A stretch of DNA of 64,000 nucleotides. It comes from Lingula anatina (lineage: Eukaryota > Brachiopoda > Lingulata > Lingulida > Lingulidae). The stretch's first letter is position 1, and each line of letters starts with the position of its first letter. The notes under the pieces were generated by a model. The model was given only the letters and a program-made list of their open reading frames with translations. It was not told where the DNA came from and did no database searches. A program made the translations under genes and the position numbers. The DNA lies in contig NW_019775926.1 in the NCBI RefSeq assembly GCF_001039355.2, positions 77,617-141,616 of the forward strand, in the 5' to 3' direction. Shown here piece by piece: positions 22,601-34,559 of the stretch.

Positions 22601-24217
22601 CTTCTTTATTTTTAAGCGGCGATTTGGACACCTGAATTGAGAGGTATCAATTTAGGCTCAAAAACACAGTTTCCAACAGAGAGGTTTTCCCATTAGATAT
22701 TCACAGATATGTCTCTGACTAAGTCTGTGGATATTTCTAAAATCTGAGATAAATTATGACCCAGCGAGCCTACAAGATGCCCCCTCAGACATTCCAATAA
22801 AAATGGTGTGAAACTCAGGGTAAGGCAACCTTTCATCTCATCGAAAGTGGTAGAGGGGAACAACTATACTCACTTCCCCAATTATTTCATTGGGCTTACA
22901 TAATGCTATTGAACATTGAAAATTGCTGCTGAATGTTACAAACTGCAGTATATAATATGTCTACAAGCTATAGAACATACTTTCTATTTGGATGTTAGAA
23001 TGCGCAGCATAGCCTGGCGACGTAGTAAAAATTAATCTAATTTGATTTTGACTTGAATTTTTGAATACTGTTAATTTGTAGTTTTAAGAATACCTCCTTT
23101 AACTCAATTAATGCTCCAAAATAAATATACTGTGGGTTACCTGTGCAAATTACTTGGTTAAAAACGCTGTAAACTAATGTCGTTATTTCATGCTGCAAAT
23201 ATTTATGTTAGAGCAATTTAAAATCGAAACATTCTATCTCGTCTTCAAATTTCTGACGTTCTGATCATTGTGATTAAAGATAAGTTCCAGTATGGATAGC
23301 CCTAATTATATAATCGCCCTTTTTTTGTAAACACTTTAGGGCGCATTCCCATAGATTTTAGATCGATCTATCCCCGTGGGGAGTCTCACTAGATAACTGT
23401 CAGATAATCCGGCTTAAATGTCCGTCCCGCCTACTACAAGCTGTAAGGGGGTAATTAACTTTCGTGCCCGCTCGGCTGACAGCTATTTAGCGTGAACCCC
23501 CAGGGAGTTAGGTTGATCTAGTTGGATCGATCTAATCTCTGGGAATGGGGTCTTAAACTCCCACTTTGTCAATGCACAACTATTCTTCTATATAGTGTAT
23601 TCAGTGTATGGAGTGGAATTTTAAAGCATGACAGATGCATAACTAAAATTCGATTAACAGTTAAATTAAGTTTATAAATCTTGGAAAATATTTGGAATAT
23701 AAATTTTTGCTTACATTTTGTCTTTATAATGAATATTATAAACATTTGATATAAGATTTAGGCTTAGAAGCAATATTTTAAAGCTTGAACGATATTTCAA
23801 AGCTCAAACGTGTGAGGAAAAACGTGCCACGAATAAGAAATGTAAATATTTTCAAGGTAAATATTTTCAAGGTAAACAGAGAATTTAGAATAAAAGTATG
23901 TGTTGACTTTAAAAAAATCCCTCCGTCCATTAAATTAGCCACTTGACGGTTTTCATCGCAACGTTACTCGGAGGTACATCCTAGCCTCCCCCCTCCAAAT
24001 TTTAAGAAGAAGAAGGAAAAAAACTTAGCATGTGTATCTCCTTAGCCTTTCCTGTAACATCAGGGTATCTTCACCCCCTTTAAATTCAAACTCACCCGGG
24101 TGCAACTCCATACCCTTGGACCTTCATTGCGCTCCGACATGACGGTAAACCCCAGGTCCATAATAACAGCAATATTTTCACTGCATTCCTGTACACACTC
24201 CCCGTTGAGGAACACAT
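17570..24217 (-). CDS. EGFL7/EGFL8-like secreted EMI-EGF protein (complete)
   Basis: Eight coding exons on the minus strand: 24096-24217, 20728-20859, 20152-20270, 19509-19601, 19101-19223, 18693-18781, 18070-18388 and 17570-17658. All phases match, giving 361 residues. Residues 1-40: signal peptide ([16 protein letters not shown]). About 41-124: EMI domain ([24 protein letters not shown]). About 125-155: EGF ([18 protein letters not shown]). About 156-196: calcium-binding EGF starting DIDEC. About 197-332: coiled-coil segments separated by a Ser/Thr-rich linker, ending [10 protein letters not shown], where vertebrate EGFL7 has a similar Leu/Glu-rich end. The last 29 residues are basic. Vertebrate EGFL7 is an endothelial matrix factor; that role is not implied here. 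The start ATG is chosen because upstream in-frame sequence is broken by a 1-bp indel in the second copy. Confidence 0.9.
19605..19640. repeat. (AAAT)n microsatellite at EGF exon acceptor
   Basis: This AAAT tract immediately precedes the EGF exon on the minus strand. It equals the tract at 13297-13347 where the other contig stops. Confidence 0.9.
19641..19899. other. EGFL7-like intron, unique sequence
   Basis: Intron between the second EMI exon and the EGF exon. No gene is seen. This interval is present only once in the window. Confidence 0.5.
19900..20143. mobile_element. MITE family C, next to EMI exon splice donor
   Basis: About 244 bp with ends CAAGGGCGGATCCAGG and the reverse complement of CAATGGCGGGTTTAGG. 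The ends resemble family B. The flanks TTACG (19895-19899) and ATACG (20144-20148) form a near-perfect 5-bp target duplication. Long C and G runs lie inside. Its edge is 8 bp from the 5' splice site of the second EMI exon (donor at 20150-20151). Confidence 0.75.
21252..21316. repeat. 33-bp tandem duplication, polymorphic
   Basis: Two tandem units of about 33 bp (starting GATCATTGTAATAAAA) lie here; the corresponding site near 26995 in the other copy has one unit. Confidence 0.8.
23339..23552. mobile_element. PIF/Harbinger-like MITE, copy 1 (haplotype-specific)
   Basis: A 214-bp element starts GGGCGCATTCCCATAG and ends CTGGGAATGGGGTC, so its ends are inverted repeats. It is flanked by TTA on both sides (23336-23338, 23553-23555). 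The other haplotype (around 29218-29223) has one TTA and no element. A 3-bp TWA target duplication with a GGG start fits PIF/Harbinger. A sister copy is at 61635-61847. Confidence 0.88.
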
Positions 24218-25967
24218 GGTGAATCCGAGAGTGCGCTCGACCTGCGAGCACCGACTCTTCACTGAAGCTGCACTACCTCGATGTAGGAGTGCCAGGGTCT
24301 TACGTACCCCGTGTAAGAAACTGGTGCTGCTACTGGCGACTTTCTTTTCGTTTGGGTCCCTGAACGCAGATTCCAATGTTTTGAGTTTTACAAAGAAAAT
24401 GATGGGTTTGGCGATGAAGTGAATTGTTCAGTTCGTGTTGATGCCACTGATTTTGAAGTCATTTTTTTTTTTTTGGTGCACAGTAGGGCCTGTTTTGTGT
24501 ATTTTTATCTTTCAAAACAACTTGCTTAATGAAGGAAAGAAAGCAATTACTCGTACAATTTCAAAACAATTCTTCTTCTAAAATCAACTCGAACGAGACA
24601 AGAGCTACGTGCAGCCATATACTTGAAAAATAATGAATTGTACGGAGCACTAAAGATATCCAAAAAAGAAACCAGGTTGCGGTTGTCAGACTGCTTGGAT
24701 ATAATAAATTTTTCTTGTTCTCCTTTTAGCATAAGACTTAATTATACTCTAAAGTTAAGTCTTAGTGTCACATCCGTGGGTACGCTCAAACAGGTACGCA
24801 TGTACGTGCGGTTAAAGTCGAAAAGCCCTTAATATTACATGATACATAGTTCTTTTTTTAGAAGAATAATTGTTACAACTTCGGTCTAATCAATTTTTAT
24901 TCCTGCAGCACTGAAACCTGTTTTATGTCTAATGCGTGTATTTTTTTTAAAGAACCGCTTATAGGCAGTGTGTCTCGCACATCAGCATAGATCGTCTAAA
25001 AGTGATGTTTTGCAGTATCCTCAAACCTGTAGGCCTACCGGTGTGTCTCTTAATTCGGAAGAAATGCTTCAAATCAGACCAGGTGAAACGGCTCTCCTAA
25101 GGTAAAAAGTACATCGGTCGAGACGGTATCTGCAAATCAGCAAAAGAATTGGTTCACGCTTGCTTGCTGTTTAATTTGCCTCCTCGGTGGGATAGTAAGT
25201 TTGAAAAAAAATAACATACAGTGATATGAATATTGCCGTTGTCTGCAAAAGCACGAATTGCACTTTCTCAACTCCTTGATCCACTTTTTAAGCTGCTTTT
25301 CAGACTTGTTGAAAAAAACACACAGATGATCATTCGCTGTATTATAGAGTCCAACGAGTGTACGGCTGAGTGTACGCATGTACTCCGTGTACTGACAAAC
25401 ATCTTAGCGCTTTTCTTATATACAAACACCTTAGGCGACGCATGCGCTTGCTATTAAAACCATGACAGTGATCGCTCTCTCCTCAACGCTAGTTCAGACG
25501 TAACATTTAATAGCATGGATGAACGCTCAGATCACCGCTGGTCAATCCCATTCGTTGCCCTTTGCGCCACCCACCGGTTCACCAAATCAGGCTTCCAACT
25601 TGAAACGCATTCTTCAATTAAGTCGATTTTAAGAGCTCGCTTTCAAAAGAGGCTACAGCATTGGGTATCAAGAGGCAGATTTTCAAGAAACCACAAGTAT
25701 GTCCGACTGCATTTTTGCACATTTGACACCGATTAGAATGTTTTCTCCCCCATTAGCTGTATGCGACACAATAACAATGGGATCTCGCTGACAAGCAATA
25801 TGGTCCATGTCTTCCTAACCGTTACACGTTTATTCTCATTAGAAACCATCGGATCTTAGTAACATCTTGGGGATGGGGGAGGGGGGGGGGTCAGAGGTTT
25901 CCAACTCCTTTTCGCCATTATAATTTTTTTGTTTTTCCCTCGGCATTTCATTTTTATAAAATCAAAA

Positions 25968-26009
<42 letters not shown>

Positions 26010-26450
26010 CGAACACGGGGGGGGGGGGGGTACATGGCATTTAAAAAATATATTAAGGTTAGAATTGTCGAAACTCTCCAATACTTCTTCATGGAGGTAA
26101 TTACTGTGAAAAAGATCCTGACATGGGAAGATATTACAAATGTCCGGATCATCTTACGCTTTGAGTTCTTGTATAGAAAAAGTTGGAAGGGTTATTATTG
26201 TTTTAATTGTCGTTACATTCTAAGCTCATTCTAAACATGTTTTTTTTTAGTTTTCTTTTGCTGTTTTTGACAAATCCCATAACACAGGTGTCAACTTCAT
26301 ACCAGTGACGTTTTTCTTGCACATACATGGGTGAATGCACCAAATTCAACGCAATCAATACCAAAAGTTAGTAGTCACTAAAAATGTCGAAAACGAAAAT
26401 GATATTTTTAAGTTTGGAGGTACCGAAAACCCGACCAAAATTTTAAACCT
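24218..26450. other. Upstream region of the EGFL7-like gene
   Basis: No further exon is supported. It holds a (TG)n microsatellite (about 25975-26006) followed by a G run. A 73-codon open frame near 25515 is kept in both copies but has no codon signature beyond allelic identity. Confidence 0.4.
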
Positions 26451-26451
26451 N
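26451..26451. other. Single-N scaffold join between overlapping contigs
   Basis: Sequence from 26452 restarts at the equivalent of 20708, inside the intron beside the first EMI exon. Confidence 0.85.
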
Positions 26452-26471
26452 AATAGCATGGAATACTTAAC

Positions 26472-29400
26472 CTGAAAGTCGAGCACATGCCATAGTAGCC
26501 GTTATTGCAGGAATGCAAGTATCTCTTGTACTCCGGCTTGCAGTATGTCTGCGTCACTTGTACAGGAATGTTCACGAAGCGGTCTCTAGCGCACACGTGT
26601 CTCCTATAGAAATAGAAAATATTTGGGGATTTATAGAAACCGCTATCTTTATTTTGCCCTTAAAAACTATAGCAAGGAATCATAATAACGATTTATGAAT
26701 TTTTTCGTTTAGTTTCGACAGTTTCTTTCAATTGATGGCGAGCTCTCCACAGTCAGTTGCAATTTAAATGATTTAATAAATACCACAGCGTTTTACGTTT
26801 TAAAACCTAGATAAGACTTTTGTGAGCAAGGTATCTCATTGTTTTCGAATGACGCTTGGGTTCTTTAGCGCAATGAAACGTAGGTTAGAGCCCGAGCAGA
26901 TTTTGAGAAAAGGAAAAAAAATCATTCCTTAATTATAAATAACATAAGTTAATAAAATATGTTCAAGAAATATGTGACGTGCATCCAAAGTGATGATCAT
27001 TGTAATAAAAAAAATGTGAATCAAATCAAATGTAAATCCGATCGCAGTTGTCGATGGTGACCACCCTCGAGCTCAGCGTGAAGTGAACAATATCAACCGC
27101 ATTAATTCCAGAAAATTCTAAATTAATTTACTACTGCATTCTTTGTTAAGTGCATGGGTCAAATAAGACGGGATCATTGCATTGCCTTCTTTGCACTGTG
27201 ATATACGAGACCACATACTCATCGCTAAAAAACACAGAATTGCTTTTAAAGGGGAAATGTAAATGGGCCGACCAGAAGAGGGTCCTTTCTTTCATGGCGC
27301 AATGCACTCAGATCTAAGAAAGGTACTCCTTTACTTTTCTGTTCAGCACCTGTATCCTCTCAAAACAGTGACGCCATGCAGAATCGGAAACGATCGCAGA
27401 ATAGATCAAATTGTCCTAAATAGATCACTTGAATAACTCTATATCTCGGTGAAATACGATGATCTCTGCAATATTGGGGAATGTAAGGACTGAGGAAGCG
27501 GTTGAAGGGGGAGGGGAGGGGGTAAAATGACACCAATAGTAAGTTTAGACAAAGTTTACATTGCCTTCGCGCAGTAGGCCTCATAACTAGTCGTGACTTT
27601 ATTTATCGTAACACATTATACAGTGTCAATGAAGCCAATGAAAATATCAAAAAGCCTCAAAAATCGATTGAATTTTTCACAACATACAATTTTTTTAAAA
27701 CTGTTATTGTAGTCCATAAAACGACAACCTTTAGAATAAACCGTTCCGCTGTGGGACTAATATTTTTGAGACTTCTTTGGCCTGGAGACCACATCCATAC
27801 ATTGGGTCCTAGATTGGCTGTATTTCAATCAAAATATATTTATATTTACACAGGTTGCGCTGACAATTCTCTCTTGCTGACACCTCCATTATCTGACCAG
27901 CTATATGTTACATCAATTACAATAAAACAATTGTTCGCCCGTTGGTTTCAATCTGCCTAGGAAAACAATTATAAAATATAATACGTTCTTAGGTTGTTTA
28001 CTTTTTGCTTGCCTTTTCAAAAAGGGCTATTCAATTGATATTTTCATTTGAAAAAATAATGAGTTCCGTTTCTCAACAGTTGTATTCCCTAACAATTTTC
28101 TGGCATAGATTTCACATATTTTATCTATTATTTGCACCATTATTTTTGATAATTTTGAATAAAAAATATTTGCTGCGCACGTGAGAAAGAGCCGTCTCGT
28201 TATCTTGAAGCAGCACTTTTGCAGGATAAACCTCTCGAATTTCGACCTCCGGTGGCTGAGTAAATAGACCGTACATCGTCTAGTCCTGAGCACCCTGGCG
28301 TTCAATTCCAGATTCTTTCATAATTCGAGGAAAGTTTAAAAAAAAGGATTCCTCTTTATTTTTAAGCGGAGATTTGGACACCTGAATTGAGAGATATCAA
28401 TTTAGGCTCAAATAGGATTTATTGGATTCTAACACGTTTACTCCCCGTGGAACACAGTTTCCAACAGAGAGGTTTTTTGACTAAGTTTGTGGACATTTCT
28501 AAAGTGTGAGATAAATTATGACCCAGCGAGCCTACAAGACACCCCCACCCCCCTCAGACATTCCAATAAAAATGGTGTGAAACTCAGGGTAGGGCGACCT
28601 TTCATCTCATCGAAAGTGGTAGAGGGGAACAACTATACTCACTTCCCCAATTATTTGATTGGGCTTACATAATCCTATTGAAACATTGAAAATTGCTGCT
28701 GAATGTTACAATCTGCACTTTATAATACATTAAGTATGTCTACAAGCTATAGAACATATTTTAACTGTGGATGTTAGACTGCGCAGCATAGCCTGGCGAC
28801 GTGGTAAAAATTAATTTTGAATTTTTGAAGGCTATTAATTTGTAGTTTTAAGAATACAGTACTGTACCTCCTTTTACTCAATTAACGCTCCAAAATAAAT
28901 ATACTGTGGGTTACCTGTGCAAATTACTTGGTTAAAACACGCTAAAAACACTGTTCTGACGTTAAAACCAAAATTCCACAGCTTCATATCACTAGATTCA
29001 ACTAACTTCAACCAACAACAATACTCTGAATATTTTACAAGAAAAAAAAACGCTATAAACTAGAGTCGGTATTTCAAGCTGCAAATATTTATGTTAGAGC
29101 AATTTAAAATCGAAACATTCTACCTCGTCTTCAAATTTCTGATCGTTGTGATCAAAGATAAGTTCCAGTGTGGATAGCCTTAGGGATAATTATATAATCG
29201 CCCTTTTTCGGTAAACACTTTAAACTCCCACTTTGTCAATGCACAACTATTCTTCTATATAGTGTATTCAGTGTATGGGGTGGAATTTTAAAGCATGACA
29301 GATGCATAACTAAAATTCGATTAACAGTTAAATTAAGTTTATAAATCTTGGAAAACATTTGGGATATATGTTTTTGCTTACATTTTGTCTTTATAATGAA

Positions 29401-29898
29401 TATTATAAACATTTGATATAAGATTTAGGCTTAGAAGCTATATTTCAAAGCTTGAGCGATATTTTAAAGCTCAAACGCATGAGGAAAAACGTGCCACGAA
29501 TAAGAAATGTCAAATATAAAATAGTAAATATTTTCAAGGTAAACAGAGAATTTAGAATAAAAGTATGTGTTGACTTAAAAAAATCCCTCTGTCCATTAAA
29601 TTAGCCACTTGACGGTTTTCATCGCAACGTTACTCGGAGGTACATCCTAGCCCTCCCCCCCCAAAAAAAAAAAAAAAATTTTTTTTAAGAAGAAGAAGAA
29701 GGAAAACTTAGCATGTGTATCCTCTTAGCCTTTCCAGACACCAGGGAATCTTCACCCCCTTTAAATTCAAACTCACCCGGCTGCAACTCCATACCCTTGG
29801 ACCTTCATTGCGCTCCGACATGACGGTAAACCCCAGGACCATAATAACAGCAATATTTTCACTGCATTCCTGTACACACTCCCCGTTGAGGAACACAT
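26472..29898 (-). CDS. EGFL7/EGFL8-like gene, 5' exons (redundant copy)
   Basis: It holds the signal-peptide exon 29777-29898 and first EMI exon 26472-26603, equal in length and phase to 24096-24217 and 20728-20859. At least one residue differs (a Pro to Ala change just before the first donor). The contig begins at 26452, so the remaining exons are absent on this side. Confidence 0.85.
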
Positions 29899-31583
29899 GG
29901 TGAATCCGAGAGTGCGCTCGACCTGCGAGCACCGACTCTTCACTGAAACTGCACTACCTCTGATGTAGGAGTGCCAGGGCCTTACGTACCCCGTGTAAGA
30001 AACTGGTGCTGCTACTGGCGAGTTTCCTTTCGTTTGGGTCCCTGAATGCAGATTCCTATATTTTGAGTTTTACAAAGAAAATGACACGTTTGGCGACGAA
30101 GGGAATTGTTCAGTTCGTGTTGATGCCACTGGTTTTGAAGTCATTTTTGATTTTTGGTGCACAGTAGGGCCTGTTTTGTGTATTTTTTTTACCTTTCAAA
30201 ACAACTTGCTTAATGAAGGAAAGAAAGCAATTATTCGTACAATTTCAAAACAATTCCTCTTCTAAAATCAACTCGAACGAGACAAGAGCTACGTGCAGCC
30301 ATATACTTGAAAAATAATGAATTGTACGGAGCACTAAAGATATCCGGAAAAGAAACCAGGTTGCTATGCGGTTGTCAGACTGCTTGGATATAATAAATTT
30401 TTCCTGTTCTCCTTTTAGCATAAGACTTAATTATACTCTAAAGTTAAGTCTTAGTGTCACATCCGTGGGTACGCTCAAACAGGTACGCATGTACGTGCGG
30501 TTAAAGTCGAAAAGCCCTTAATATTACATGATACATAGTTCTTTTTTTAGAAGAATAATTGTTACAACTTCGGTCTAATCGATTTTTATTCCTGCAGCAC
30601 TGAAACCTGTTTTATGTCTAATGCGTGTATTTTTTTTAAAGAACCGCTTATAGGCAGTGTGTCTTGCACATCAGCATAGATCGTCTAAAAGTGATGCTTA
30701 GCAGTATCCTCAAACCTGTAGGCCTACCGGTGTGTCTCTTAATTCGGAAGAAATGCTTCAAATCAGACCTGGTGAAACGGCTCTCCTAAGGTAAAAAGTA
30801 CACCGGCGAGACGGTATCTGCAAATCAGCAAAAGAACTGGTTTACGCTTGCTTGCTGTTTAATTTGCCTCCTCGGTGGGATAGTAAGTTTGAAAAAAATA
30901 ACATACAGTGATATGAAAATTGCCCAGTTGTCTGCAGAAGTACGAATTGCACTATCTCAACTCCTTGATCCACTTTTTAAGCTGCTTTTTAGACGTGTTG
31001 AAAAAAACACACAGATGATCATGCGCTGTATTATAGAGTCCAACGAGTGTACGGCTGAGTGCAGTGTACTCCGTGTACTGACAAACATCTTAGCGCTTTT
31101 CTTATATACAAACACCTTAGGCGACGCATGCGCTTGATATTAAAACCATGACAGTGATCGCTCTCTCCTCAACGCTGGTTCAGACGTAACATTTAATAGC
31201 ATGGATGAACGCTCAAATCACCGCTGGTCAATCCCATTCGTTGCCCTTTGCGCCACCCACCGGTTCACCAAATCAGGCGTCCAACTTGAAACGCATTCTT
31301 CAATTAAGTCGATTTTAAGAGCTCGCTTTCAAAAGAGGCTACAGCATTGGGTATCAAAAGGCAGATTTTCAAGAAACCACAAGTATGTCCGACTGCATTT
31401 TTGCACATTTGACACCGATTAGAATGTTTTCTCCCCCATTAGCTGTATGCGACACAATAACAATGGGTTCTCGCTGACAAGCAATATGGTCCATGTCTTC
31501 CTAACCGTTACACGTTTATTCTCATTAGAAACCATCGGATCTTAGTAACATCTTGGGGATAGGGGGGGGGGTGGGGCAGAGGT

Positions 31584-31897
31584 TTCCAACTCCTTTTCGC
31601 CATTATAATTTTTTTGTTTTTCCCTCGGCATTTCATTTTTATAAAATCAAAATGTCTGTGTGTGTGTGTGTGTGTGTGCGTGCGAACACGGGGGGTGGGG
31701 GGTACATGGCATTTAAAAAATATATTAAGGTTAGAATTGTTTCCAACTCCTTTTTGCCATTATAATTTTTTTGTTTTTCCCTCGGCATTTCATTTTTATA
31801 AAATCAAAATGTCTGTGTGTGTGTGTGTGTGTGTATGCGTGCGAACACGGGGGGGTGGGGGGTACATGGCATTTAAAAAATATATTAAGGTTAGAAT
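31584..31897. repeat. 157-bp tandem duplication containing a (TG)n tract, polymorphic
   Basis: Two units start TTCCAACTCCTTTT at 31584 and 31741, each with a TG tract and a G run. The other copy (from about 25895) has a single unit. Confidence 0.85.
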
Positions 31898-32283
31898 TGT
31901 CGAAACTTTCCAATACTTCTTCATGGAGGTAATTACTGTGAAAAAGATCCTGACATGGGAAGATATTACAAATGTCCGGATCATCTTACGCTTTGAGTTC
32001 TTGTATAGAAAAAGTTTGAAGGGTTATTATTGTTTTAATTGTCGTTACATTCTAAGCTCATTCTAAACATGTTTTTTTTTTAGTTTTCTTTTGCTGTTTT
32101 TGACAAATCCCATAACACAGGTGTCAACTTCATACCAGTGACGTTTTTCTTGCACATACATGGGTGAATGCACCAAATTCAACGCAATCAATACCAAAAG
32201 TTAGTAGTCACTAAAAATGTCGAAAACGAAAATGATATTTTTAAGAGTTTGGAGGTACCGAAAACCCGACCAAAATTTTAAAC

Positions 32284-33209
32284 CCTTTTTTTATGAAACT
32301 CGACATATTCGAAGTGAAGACACGTGCATCAGCAACCTTACATAATTTAAGCCCGTTTTTTTTTTTGTGTGTGTGTGGGGGGGGGGGGGGGGGGCAATTT
32401 AGGGCAAGTTCAACGTCCAAAGGCAGGGATAATTATCAGATCCTTCTGACATGGGTGCGTGCGACGAAGGTGAGACGAGGTGACGACTTTTTGACATGGG
32501 TTATCTGCAACGGAGCAGATCCAAAGCGCGTATTTAGTTCCCAAGGTATAAAAACAGGAAGAATGAAATTCGTTTTTGCCAATTAGTATTTCAGTGCGCT
32601 TCCCTCTGCTCCGGATTCGGGGGCTGCGCGTCACTTTGACTGGCGTCAGATCGTATCTACCTCCCTCCGTTTTCCTCTATGAACTTTGCCTTTATTTCTT
32701 TTGGAAAAACAAACTACACACAACAAAGAGAAAAAAAAGGTACATGTGCATACTGCATGCCTGTGAAAGTTACCCAAAGCTCGATTTTCGTCTAAATATG
32801 CTTGAAAGCTACCCATCTTTCTATTTCGAGCTTAACGACAAACGAAACCCCGTCACATTAGAAACCGATGCGCGTTTACTTCTGTCAACTTGGGAAGACG
32901 TGTTGCATTCTTAACAAATATCTTTTATCTGGAACCAAGCACTTTAATATCGCAGTTGCAGGTACGGACCAAGCAACGATCCTTAATAAATTTTCCTCGA
33001 AATTATACTTCAATTTTGGTTTAAAAATCCTTCACAAAATACCCTTACTTTCACATGCGTCCTCACTGAAAATCTAATACCATGCCCTTTAATTCGTATA
33101 CAGTAACTTCGTTCTAAATTCTGTACTATATACAAAGCCTCCAATAACCATAATCATCCTAGGTTACTTTAAACAAGTTTAGAAGAAAGATGCCTTTGGA
33201 ATTAAAACG
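32284..33209. other. Intergenic, no gene recognised
   Basis: Unique sequence begins here after the redundant stretch. It has a GT tract and a long G run near 32366-32393. An open frame at 32576-32914 (+) has no recognisable feature. The region is the 3' flank of the snoRNA host gene. Confidence 0.45.
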
Positions 33210-33464
33210 CAAGGAAGGTCTTTTTCACATAATTTATTATATAATTTGACATTTAAATCATCTTCCCCCATTTGAAAGTCCGTTACTCTTTTGGTCAGAA
33301 TCGTACACCTCGTCTTTTGCCGGTGTTCTCCTTCCTAAAAAATAAATAAAATCAGGAATTAAAATACATTCAGCAAAATGTAAACCCGGGTTCAAACTGA
33401 CATGCATAAATGAAGTTTTAAATCAAGTGTAGAGAAAACATCGTCAAGAAAGCCGAGAGATGAA

Positions 33465-33539
33465 GATGCAATTCAGAAGACAAGATCAGATCACGGTGTT
33501 CATTTGTCCCTATCTGTCTATACACTCATCATTTGCATC
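33465..33539 (-). ncRNA. C/D-box snoRNA, unassigned (last intron)
   Basis: A 75-nt candidate with a perfect 7-bp terminal stem (GATGCAA / TTGCATC), box C ATGATGA and box D CTGA. The sequence before box D is GATCTTGTCTT, whose rRNA target I do not recognise. It lies in intron 8, the place held by U81 in vertebrate GAS5, but it does not resemble U81. Confidence 0.8.
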
Positions 33540-34022
33540 GTCACAAACTCTCGTCATTCCACGCGAGATTCAAAAATACATGATTGTGCTTTTTTTTTTT
33601 TGCTTTTGCCGATTTCAGAAGAAGTAAGAAATGGACCAACTTGGAATCGATTAGATTTTGGCAACGGTCCTTTAATCAATCAAAATGAGAAATAAGCTGC
33701 ATTGGCAGAAATATGTGCCTCGAATGTTTCTTTAGTTTAATATACTTTAAAAAGTCATAAAAAGAGTATAGTTAAGCATATGTTCCTACAGTTGTGTTAA
33801 TTTTTAAACACACAACAAAATCCACATAAAAAAAAAAACTTACCAACTTTAAAGATAGCTTTCCAAAACCCTGTGCTTGAAACCGTTTAGTCATTTCAGT
33901 TCCACCAGAAAATTTTCCAAATGGACTCTCACTTACGTGGGACCTAGAAATTGCAAAAGTGAGCTCAAAAATTAACTCGTTCTAAAACTGCATGACACCA
34001 CAAGTACCCTCAAAAAACCACT

Positions 34023-34106
34023 GGCACTTCAGACAAAAAATGGAACGGTAAAGGGTTAATATCACCACTGAGTATCATTTGGCAGAATATTATCATCATA
34101 AAAGCC
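34023..34106 (-). ncRNA. C/D-box snoRNA, U47 (SNORD47)-like
   Basis: Box C ATGATGA, box D CTGA, C'-like GTGATATT, and the guide ACCGTTCCATTTTTTG next to box D. That guide and the preceding GATAT block resemble vertebrate U47 as I recall it. GGC/GCC can close the ends. Confidence 0.75.
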
Positions 34107-34448
34107 AGCGTCATCAAACAACTTGATGTTAAAGAAAAAAGTTGATGCTTATTTATCTCATTCTTACACCAAAAGAACCGAGAACACCTTGGACTGAATG
34201 CAATACAAAGAGAAGACATACCTCCTCCTCCTCCTTTTAGCCCTTCCCGATGCCAATGTTGTGAAGATTCATGAAGACTACAGAGATACAACTGGTCTCA
34301 CTGGTTCATGGACATTGGTGTTGAAAAACTTCCAATTCTCCCAATCCAACATAGCTGTCAATATAATAATAATAATAAAACCACACCACAAAGAATTATT
34401 ACAAGGTAAATACACAGTAAAATTAGTTTCAGAATTTATATAAAAGAT

Positions 34449-34559
34449 GTTGGCTCAGACTTCCAAGGAAGGACTAAAACCATCTCTGACAGTCTGAGAG
34501 ACTGACCGTCTCTGGTGGAAACCGCGAATGATGGCAAAATGGTCTTCATCATCACCAAC
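34449..34559 (-). ncRNA. SNORD14: U14 snoRNA, copy 1
   Basis: Terminal stem GTTGG / CCAAC, box C TGATGATG and box D TCTGAG. Both universally conserved U14 segments are present: CATTCGCGGTTTCCACCAGA (pairs with 18S rRNA for early processing; G for the usual A at one place) and TTCCTTGGAAGTCTGA (the guide beside box D). About 111 nt. U14 is needed for 18S rRNA maturation. Confidence 0.93.

Larger units (their letters stand above)
20860..24095 (-). other. EGFL7-like intron 1
   Basis: The long first coding intron is AT-rich. Apart from the MITE at 23339 and the small tandem repeat at 21252 I see no exon. I looked for the miR-126 stem that vertebrate EGFL7 carries in a downstream intron and found no match in any intron. 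Confidence 0.5.
20708..26450. repeat. Contig end redundant with 26452-32283
   Basis: The stretch recurs in order after the N at 26451, with substitutions, small indels, a MITE only here (23339-23552) and small insertions only there (near 28410 and 28945-29055). It carries the first EMI exon and signal-peptide exon of the EGFL7-like gene. Confidence 0.85.

Noticed and set aside
17570-24217. miR-126 in the EGFL7-like gene
   Set aside because: I looked for the mature sequence and its hairpin partner on both strands. Only a short CGTACCG-like match near 12272 and 18576 was found, with no stem.
25515-31422. 73-codon open frames at 25515 and 31201 conserved in both copies
   Set aside because: The conservation equals that of surrounding non-coding DNA because the copies are haplotypes. 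No domain, signal peptide or splice context supports coding.
32576-32914. 112-codon open frame (+)
   Set aside because: No recognisable feature, and unique sequence gives no second copy for comparison. Composition is like the flanking DNA.
34100-34125. A further box C (TTGATGA) upstream of the U47-like snoRNA
   Set aside because: No partner D box at proper distance and no closing stem.
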